NCBI GenBank assembly: GCA_052389435.1
Contig: JBQTIB010000050.1
Location: forward strand, 1 to 10,904
Source of the DNA: JBQTKD01 sp052389435
GTDB lineage: Bacteria; Actinomycetota; Actinomycetes; Sporichthyales; Sporichthyaceae
Reading direction: 5' to 3'
Length of the DNA stretch: 10,904 nucleotides
The translations under genes were made by a program, and so were the position numbers. Below are positions 6,040 through 10,904 of this stretch, piece after piece. Position 1 is the first letter of the stretch. Every line of letters starts with the position of its first letter. The notes beneath the pieces are model-generated. The model saw nothing but the letters and a program-made list of their open reading frames with translations. It did not search any database and was not told where the DNA came from.

Positions 6040-6891
6040 TCATCCGCCCTGGACGAGGTCGCGGCGCAGCGGAGAGGCCTGGAAGGTGCCGAGGGTCTTG
6101 AGTTCGGCGGCGAAGAAGGTGAGCTCCTCGAGTGCTCTGGCCAGCGCGGGCGATTCCGGGTGGCCGTCGACCTCGGCGTAGAACTGGGTGGCGCTGAACT
6201 GGCCGTCGACCATGTAGGACTCGAGCTTGGTCATGTTGACCGAGTTCGTCGCGAAGCCGCCGAGCGCCATGTAGAGCGCGGCGGGAATGTTGCGCACCTT
6301 GAACACGAACGCGGTGACGACGTCGGGGGCGTCCGCGGGGACCTCGACGGGCTCCCGCGAGAGCATCACGAACCGCGTGGTGTTGTGGGCCTCGTCCTCG
6401 ACGTTGCGCTCGAGGATCTCGAGCCCGTACAGCGCGGCCGCGCCTTCGGGGGAGAACGAGGCGGCGGTGCGGTCCCCGGACTCGGCGATCTCCCGGGCCG
6501 CGCCGGCGGTATCGCCCGCCACCACCGGGCGCAGCCCGAGGCGGCGGATGATTTTGCGGCACTGACCCAGGGCGTGCACGTGCGAGTGGACCGTTTCGAT
6601 GTCCTCGACCCGCACGCCGGGCAGCGCCATCAGGTGGAAGTGGATCGGCAGGAAGTGCTCGCCGACGATGTGCAGCCCCGAGTCCGGAAGCAGGTGGTGA
6701 ATGTCCGCGACGCGGCCCGCGACCGAGTTCTCGATCGGGATCAGGGCGCGTTCGACCTCGCCGCCGACGATCGCGGCGAAGACGTCCTCGAACGTCGGGC
6801 ACGGCACGGTGTCGTGTTCCGGCCTGGCCTGGGCGGCCGCCAACTGCGAATTGGATCCGGGCTCGCCCTGGTAGGCGATCGTGGCGTCTAT
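6040..6891 (-). CDS. pheA: Prephenate dehydratase (with ACT domain), start codon apparently ATA
   Basis: Converts prephenate to phenylpyruvate, the penultimate step of phenylalanine synthesis, in the cytoplasm. Numbered from 6891 (283 aa): IAYQGEPGSNS (5-15), IPIENSVAGRVADIHHLLP (51-69), the catalytic N-T-T-R-F motif (170-174), and a C-terminal ACT domain (about 192-245). The ACT domain has NIPAALYMALGGFATN (201-216) and LESYM (223-227) where many PheA proteins have GAL and ESRP for Phe binding. This LESYM form and the overall wording match the alphaproteobacterial-type subgroup better than the usual actinobacterial 'YLGPEGTF' type. No ATG, GTG or TTG exists in frame upstream before a stop; the first TTG (6843) would delete conserved IAYQGEPG. 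I place the start at ATA 6889-6891 because AGGGAG lies 6 nt before it and the protein then begins five residues before the conserved core. A base error in an ATG is the main alternative. It probably shares a transcript with the upstream crotonase. Confidence 0.93.
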   Translation of the reverse strand: MDATIAYQGEPGSNSQLAAAQARPEHDTVPCPTFEDVFAAIVGGEVERALIPIENSVAGRVADIHHLLPDSGLHIVGEHFLPIHFHLMALPGVRVEDIETVHSHVHALGQCRKIIRRLGLRPVVAGDTAGAAREIAESGDRTAASFSPEGAAALYGLEILERNVEDEAHNTTRFVMLSREPVEVPADAPDVVTAFVFKVRNIPAALYMALGGFATNSVNMTKLESYMVDGQFSATQFYAEVDGHPESPALARALEELTFFAAELKTLGTFQASPLRRDLVQGG

Positions 6892-6897
6892 CGGATG

Positions 6898-6903
6898 CTC
6901 CCT
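6898..6903 (-). promoter_or_regulatory. Ribosome binding site AGGGAG ahead of pheA
   Basis: On the minus strand AGGGAG is followed by 6 nt and then the ATA triplet at 6891-6889. Spacing is ideal for initiation at that triplet, and no other Shine-Dalgarno-like site precedes the conserved N-terminus. It abuts the 14-nt repeat array. Confidence 0.6.
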
Positions 6904-6971
6904 GGTCGGGCGAACTGGGCCGGGCGAACTGGGTCGGGCGAACTGGGTCGGGCGAACTGGCCCGGGCGAGC
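6903..6971. repeat. 14-nt tandem repeat array, about five copies
   Basis: Plus-strand unit TGGGTCGGGCGAAC. Copies: 6903-6915 (13 nt, one base short), 6916-6929, 6930-6943, 6944-6957 (the last two identical) and 6958-6971 (degenerate). It fills most of the 79-nt gap between the second crotonase and pheA and ends at the crotonase stop codon. The period is not a multiple of three, so it is unlikely to be coding. The last copy contains an 8-bp palindrome (6960-6967). Slippage could change copy number and the distance between the genes. Confidence 0.85.
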
Positions 6972-7750
6972 TAGTCGGTCGAGCCGTGGAAATCGGCGGG
7001 ACGCTTCTCCAGGAAGGCGCCGATGCCCTCCGAGCCCTCCCGCGAGGCGCCGGCAGCGGCGATGGAACGCGCCTCGAACTCGAGGTGCTCGGCGAAGGGC
7101 CGGTCGGCGCCCTCGTCGAGGAGGCGCCGAATGCCGCGATAGGCCTGCGTCGGCCCCATCGCCAGACCGGCGGCGATCTGGGCCACCACGTCCTCGACCT
7201 CCCCGTCGGGGACCACGTGGCTCGCGATGCCGATCCGCAGGGCCTCCTGCGCGTCCACGGCGCGGTTGGTCAGCAGGATCTCTCGGGCCCGGGCCTGTCC
7301 CACGACCCGCGGAAGGTTCCAGGTCATTCCGCAGTCGGGGGTGATGCCGATGGCCGGGTAGGCGACGCGCATCCTCGCCGACTCGCCGAGCACCACGATG
7401 TCCGCGGTCAGCAGCAGTGCCATGCCCGCGCCGGCCGCCCAGCCGCGGGCTCCGACGACCACGGGCACGCCCGCGTTGGTCAGCGCGAGTACGCATTCGT
7501 GGGCGGCGTTGGCCAATGCGAGAAGGTAGGCCTCGGGATCGGTTGCGTCGGAGAAGCCCCGCACGTCGCCGCCCACGCAGAAGTTGGGCCCGTCGTGGGT
7601 GAGGGCGAGCGCTCCGATCCCGTCGCCCACCTGAAGTGCCTTTGCGAGCGTGGCCGCCGAGTCGAGGTCGAAGGCGTTGCCGCGTTCGGGTGCGGTCAAG
7701 CGGACGTCGAGCACTCGGCCGGTGACGGACGCGGTGGCGGCTTCGGACAT
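6971..7750 (-). CDS. Enoyl-CoA hydratase/isomerase family protein, PaaG-like (lacks hydratase glutamates)
   Basis: 259-aa crotonase-fold protein acting on an acyl-CoA in the cytoplasm. Visible: oxyanion-hole segment FCVGGDVRGF (57-66) and second segment GWAAGAGMALLLTAD (103-117). Aligning with true hydratases, both catalytic glutamates are replaced (Ala111, Tyr131). Asp139 in ITPDCGMTWNLPR (136-148) falls where PaaG-type isomerases carry their catalytic Asp in 'VPDSGGTWLLPR'. An enoyl-CoA or ring-1,2-epoxyphenylacetyl-CoA isomerase-like activity is therefore more likely than hydration; this is inferred from residues. No other phenylacetate-degradation gene is present, so a paa role is unsupported. 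The ATG start has GAGGGG 7 nt upstream. pheA follows 79 nt downstream on the same strand. The 159-bp divergent spacer to 7909 shows no firm promoter; a CAGAAT on the minus strand (plus 7839-7844) is only suggestive. Confidence 0.9.
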   Translation of the reverse strand: MSEAATASVTGRVLDVRLTAPERGNAFDLDSAATLAKALQVGDGIGALALTHDGPNFCVGGDVRGFSDATDPEAYLLALANAAHECVLALTNAGVPVVVGARGWAAGAGMALLLTADIVVLGESARMRVAYPAIGITPDCGMTWNLPRVVGQARAREILLTNRAVDAQEALRIGIASHVVPDGEVEDVVAQIAAGLAMGPTQAYRGIRRLLDEGADRPFAEHLEFEARSIAAAGASREGSEGIGAFLEKRPADFHGSTD

Positions 7751-7909
7751 GTCAGATCCCCTCGCAGGCGTGGCGACCAGTCAACCGCACGCGCCGGCGC
7801 GGCCGCGGAAGGCGTCGGGGGGTCATCCTTTCGGTTGGATTCTGGCGCCGATGGTCCCGTTCGCCCGGAATGCCGGAACGCCGGCCCGAGAACGCTCGTC
7901 GGACCGTTC

Positions 7910-9961
7910 ATGCGCTCTCGCCCTCTCGCTCGGACCCTCGTTCGCTTCGCCGTGTTCTGCGGCGTGACCGCGGGCTCGCTCGTCGCGCTGCCCGCCCCGG
8001 CGGAGGCGGCCGCGCCGCCCCCCGTCGATCCGGCGAACACCGCCTTCGTCACGATGCACACGCCGTCGGGCCCCTGGTACTACGCGGGACAGGCGCGCTC
8101 GTGGAGATCGGACGTCGACCAGGTCTCCTTCGACCACTCGCCGGACTACGACTACCTGCGGGTGGGTACCGGGTCCGCCGCCCTGACCTTCTCTCGGGAC
8201 GGGGCGCAGTTCCCGGTCGGCGAGTACGGCTCGGACTGCACCGCCGAGTGCACGGTCGCGGGCGTTTCGGGCTACGCCGACGGCGCCGTGTGCACCGGCG
8301 GTCGCTTCCAGGTGCACGCCGCCTCTGCCGACCTCGGCACGCTCTGGCTCACCTACCAACTCTCCTGCGGCATCGACATGCCGTACTTCGGCGAGATCCG
8401 GCGCAACCACCCGGGCGCGGGTCCGGCCTTCGTGGTCGGAGAGCGCATGCTCTGGCCCGCCAAGGACGTCGGCGCGACCGCCGACTCGGCGCCGGTCACG
8501 CTCTACAACCCGGGGGTCGAGGCCGTGCAGGTCGGCACCCCGGCCGTCGTCTCCGGCGCAGCGGACTTCGCCGTCGTCGGCAACACCTGCGGGACCGTGC
8601 CGGCAGGCGGCTCCTGCGTACTGACGGTGCGTCACTCGCCGGCCGCCGAGGGCCCGCGCGCCGGGTCGATCGTCGTGGGCTTCGGGGACGCCGAGCAGAC
8701 GATCCTGCTGGGCGGCGCCGGCATCGGCGGACACACCGCATGGTCCACGTGGACCGAGCACGGTTCCGGCTTGCCCGTGTCCCACAACCCGTCGGACTCT
8801 CTGATGGTGGGCGTCGGCAACCCGCGGTACTTCCAACTCAAGCTCGCCACCGCGCTCTACGAGCCCGTCGCCACCGTCCTGCTCAGCGGCTGCGAGGACG
8901 TCCTTCGTGCGGGACAGGGCACGTGCTACCTGGAACTGGACGGCTACGGCTCCGGCCAGGCCACGATCCACGAGTCGGAGGTGGTGGGCGAGACCGTGAC
9001 CAGCCTGTCGCTGACCTACTCCCACCGTCGCGGCGGCGACACCGCATGGCGCTACGGCTCGATCGCCTGGCGGGCGATCGCCTCGCCCCAGCCGCTGCCC
9101 GGGGTCGTCGGGGCGAATCCGGTCCCGGTCCGCGACTTCGCCGTCGAGGCCAACTACTCCAGCGTGAACCTGAGCTGGGCCGACTCGCCGTCTCCCGACT
9201 GGAGCGAAGTTCAGGTGTGGTTCGCCCCCGGAACGACCGCGCCGGCCAAGCCCGGCGAGGGCTATCTCGCCTACCGGGGGCGCAAGAACGAGGCGCACCT
9301 GCCTGGCCTGCACCCGAACAACTCCTACGCCTTCGCCGCCTTCGTCAAGGACTCCGAGGGGCGGTGGTCCGCCCGCAGCCGGGTCGCCGTCACGGCCAAG
9401 AAGCTCACGCTCAAGGTGAACACCGGCAAGGTCGCCTACGGCGACACGGTCACGTTGGAGGGCACCTTCGCCAAGGGCGCCTACCAGTACGTCGACATCG
9501 CGGCCCGCGTCCCCGGCACCGACACCTGGTACCTGGTGGAAACCGTCTCGACCAACGCCAACGGCTACTTCTACGCCTACCACGCGCCGGCGCGCACCTA
9601 CGACTACTACGCCTTCTTCAACGGCGAAGGCACCCAGTTGGGATCGGCCTCGGCCGCGGTGCGCGTGACGGTCGCCAAGGACGTCGTGGCCTGGGGCGAG
9701 AAGACCTCCGGCCGTCTCGGCAGCACCTTCAAGATCGGCGCCGGCGTCAATCCGGTCGCCACCGGCAAGACGATCACCCTCGAGCGCTATTCCGACGGAA
9801 AGTGGCGCAAGGTCGCCTCGGCCAAGACCCTCGGTACCAAGGCGACGTACTTCGGCGTCAAGCCGAGCACTCGAGGCACCCACTCCTACCGCGTAGTGGC
9901 CGCCTCGGGCAGCGGCCTCGCGGCAGGCAAGAGCGTGACGATCAAGATCAGGGTCACCTAG
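7910..9961 (+). CDS. Secreted multidomain beta-rich protein with ASH-like, FN3-like and Ig-like modules
   Basis: 683-aa predicted exported protein, family unknown; likely an extracellular adhesion or structural protein with no visible enzyme motif. The signal peptide has Arg at 2, 4, 8 and 12 and cleaves near AEA (33). Modules by eye: a Cys-containing beta module (about 40-170; Cys110, 114, 128, 153); a choice-of-anchor/ASH-like domain (about 173-272) with C227..PAGGSC236..V.HSP; a second copy of the first module (about 283-392; Cys328, 339); an FN3-like domain (about 403-496) with VNLSW and NNSYAFAAFVKD; and two related Ig-like repeats (about 497-590 and 591-683). There is no LPXTG or C-terminal TM, so surface anchoring is not shown. 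The ATG at 7910 is chosen for the signal peptide; its ribosome site is weak. The longer frame reaching back to 6881 runs antisense through the second crotonase and is not credible. It ends 9 nt from the convergent channel gene. Confidence 0.88.
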   Translation: MRSRPLARTLVRFAVFCGVTAGSLVALPAPAEAAAPPPVDPANTAFVTMHTPSGPWYYAGQARSWRSDVDQVSFDHSPDYDYLRVGTGSAALTFSRDGAQFPVGEYGSDCTAECTVAGVSGYADGAVCTGGRFQVHAASADLGTLWLTYQLSCGIDMPYFGEIRRNHPGAGPAFVVGERMLWPAKDVGATADSAPVTLYNPGVEAVQVGTPAVVSGAADFAVVGNTCGTVPAGGSCVLTVRHSPAAEGPRAGSIVVGFGDAEQTILLGGAGIGGHTAWSTWTEHGSGLPVSHNPSDSLMVGVGNPRYFQLKLATALYEPVATVLLSGCEDVLRAGQGTCYLELDGYGSGQATIHESEVVGETVTSLSLTYSHRRGGDTAWRYGSIAWRAIASPQPLPGVVGANPVPVRDFAVEANYSSVNLSWADSPSPDWSEVQVWFAPGTTAPAKPGEGYLAYRGRKNEAHLPGLHPNNSYAFAAFVKDSEGRWSARSRVAVTAKKLTLKVNTGKVAYGDTVTLEGTFAKGAYQYVDIAARVPGTDTWYLVETVSTNANGYFYAYHAPARTYDYYAFFNGEGTQLGSASAAVRVTVAKDVVAWGEKTSGRLGSTFKIGAGVNPVATGKTITLERYSDGKWRKVASAKTLGTKATYFGVKPSTRGTHSYRVVAASGSGLAAGKSVTIKIRVT

Positions 9962-9970
9962 GCGCGGGGG

Positions 9971-10904
9971 TCAGCGGCCGGACCCAACCGGTTGCCCACC
10001 GGACCCGGACCCGGCAGTGACCTTCTCCACCGTCTCCTCCGAACCGGCGCCCTCGGTGCGCACCCACACCGTGCGCTGCGGGAACGGGATCTCGATCCCG
10101 GCGTCGTCGAAGGCGAACTTGATCCGCTCGCGCAGCAGGCGGGCGACCTTCCACTGTTGAAGCGGGACGGTCTTCACCACGAGGCGGACCACGACGGCGT
10201 CGGCGGACAGCGCCTCGACGCCCCACACCTCGGGCGGCTCGACGATCAGCGCAGAGTTGGGCTCGCTCTCGAAGACCTCGTTCGCCGTGTCGAGCATGAG
10301 CTTGCGGACGCGCGACACGTCCTCGCCGTAGGCGATGTCGACGTCGATGACCGCCCGGGCCCAGCCCTGGCTCTTGTTGCCGACGCGGGCGATCTCGCCG
10401 TTGCGCACGTACCAGACGGTGCCGTTCACGTCGCGAAGCCGGGTGACCCGCAGCCCCACGGCCTCGACGGTGCCGCTGGCGTCGCCGAGGTCGGTGACGT
10501 CGCCGACGCCGTACTGGTCTTCGACGATCATGAACAGTCCGGAGAGGAAGTCCTTCACCAGCGACTGGGCGCCGAAGCCCAGCGCGACGCCGATGATCCC
10601 GGCGCTGGCGATGAGCGGCGCGACGTTCAACCCGAGTTCGGACAGGGCCATGAGGATCGCGACGGTGAAGATGACGCCCGTGGAGACGCTGCGCAGCACC
10701 GAGGACATGGTCGCGGCGCGCTGGTGGCGCCGTTCGGCGGCCAGAGTGCCGCCGCTGTCGGCGGGCCCGGGCCGTCCGCCCTCGCCGCGGCCGCGGCCGA
10801 TGCCGGGATGCGGCAAGCCGTTCGCCAGGCGTGCCGCCGCCTTTTGAATCGTCTTGTGCACGACGCCGCGCAGCAGCAGGGCAACGTTCATGTTGATCGC
10901 CACC
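9971..10904 (-). CDS. MscS-family mechanosensitive ion channel, 5' end outside window
   Basis: Small-conductance mechanosensitive channel protein of the cytoplasmic membrane, releasing solutes on hypo-osmotic shock. The visible 310 residues lack the first membrane helices and the true start, which lie beyond the right edge; the GTG at 10903 is probably an internal Val. Visible from that codon: a Gly/Arg/Pro-rich cytoplasmic loop (about 30-60), a TM helix (about 70-92), the pore-lining helix and its continuation APLIASAGIIGVALGFGAQSLVKDFLSG (95-122), the beta domain opening EDQYGVGDVTDLG (128-140) with GTVWYVRNGEI (161-171), and the C-terminal alpha/beta domain closing with FDDAGIEIPFPQRTVW (265-280), a strong family signature. 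A disordered Gly/Ser tail follows. It converges on the secreted-protein gene with only 9 nt between stop codons and no visible terminator. Confidence 0.95.
   Translation of the reverse strand, partial: VAINMNVALLLRGVVHKTIQKAAARLANGLPHPGIGRGRGEGGRPGPADSGGTLAAERRHQRAATMSSVLRSVSTGVIFTVAILMALSELGLNVAPLIASAGIIGVALGFGAQSLVKDFLSGLFMIVEDQYGVGDVTDLGDASGTVEAVGLRVTRLRDVNGTVWYVRNGEIARVGNKSQGWARAVIDVDIAYGEDVSRVRKLMLDTANEVFESEPNSALIVEPPEVWGVEALSADAVVVRLVVKTVPLQQWKVARLLRERIKFAFDDAGIEIPFPQRTVWVRTEGAGSEETVEKVTAGSGSGGQPVGSGR

Noticed and set aside
6903..6971. CRISPR-like array
   Set aside because: Units are 14 nt and directly adjacent, with no spacers and no cas genes.
5986..7344. 452-codon plus-strand open frame across pheA and the second crotonase
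   Set aside because: It is antisense to two recognisable enzymes, and its start lies inside the long hairpin.
6881..7909. N-terminal extension of the secreted protein back to the GTG at 6881
   Set aside because: It would place over 300 residues antisense to the second crotonase ahead of an obvious signal peptide beginning at 7910.
7823..9883. 686-codon minus-strand open frame opposite the secreted multidomain protein
   Set aside because: The plus-strand frame has a signal peptide and recognisable modules. The antisense product is Gly/Arg/Val-rich and domain-free.
7870..10020. 716-codon plus-strand frame overlapping the secreted protein
   Set aside because: It is offset from the signal-peptide frame and encodes an Arg/Pro/Gly-rich product typical of out-of-frame high-GC reading.

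Overview
The window reads as chromosomal DNA from a high-GC actinobacterium. Coding regions are strongly G/C-biased at third codon positions, UvrB is of actinobacterial type, and three separate genes start with Arg-rich Sec signal peptides followed by Ala-rich cleavage sites. Genus cannot be fixed from this stretch; a Frankia/Sporichthya-like lineage is only a guess. No phage, transposon, CRISPR, tRNA or rRNA was seen. The first 66 bases are an extreme G-run tract that may be a contig-edge artefact.

Layout from left to right. (1) uvrB (nucleotide excision repair, +) overlaps by 8 bp a small Ser/Thr/Pro-tailed lipoprotein gene (+). A secreted single-domain protein resembling the sulfite-oxidase/molybdopterin-oxidoreductase fold (+) follows behind its own candidate promoter. 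(2) After a strong hairpin at 3520-3554 comes a leftward pair: an enoyl-CoA hydratase with both catalytic glutamates and, 16 nt downstream, an 88-aa membrane protein resembling DUF3099. (3) Divergent from it is a secreted alpha/beta hydrolase with a visible Ser-Asp-His set. It ends at a very long hairpin (5974-6035) shared with the convergent pheA. (4) pheA (prephenate dehydratase, -) lies downstream of a second crotonase (-) of PaaG-like isomerase type. The 79-nt gap between them is mostly a 14-nt tandem repeat, and pheA has no ATG, GTG or TTG at its expected start. (5) Divergent from the second crotonase is a 683-aa secreted multidomain protein (+) with duplicated modules. It converges with a 9-nt gap on an MscS-family channel gene (-) that runs off the right edge.

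Functionally this is a mixed housekeeping and envelope neighbourhood: DNA repair, acyl-CoA metabolism, phenylalanine synthesis, four exported proteins and an osmotic channel. I see no multi-gene undescribed system. The points most worth a second look are the start of pheA with its 14-nt repeat array, the 20-bp-armed compound hairpin, the duplicated modules of the 683-aa exported protein, and the translationally coupled uvrB/lipoprotein pair.
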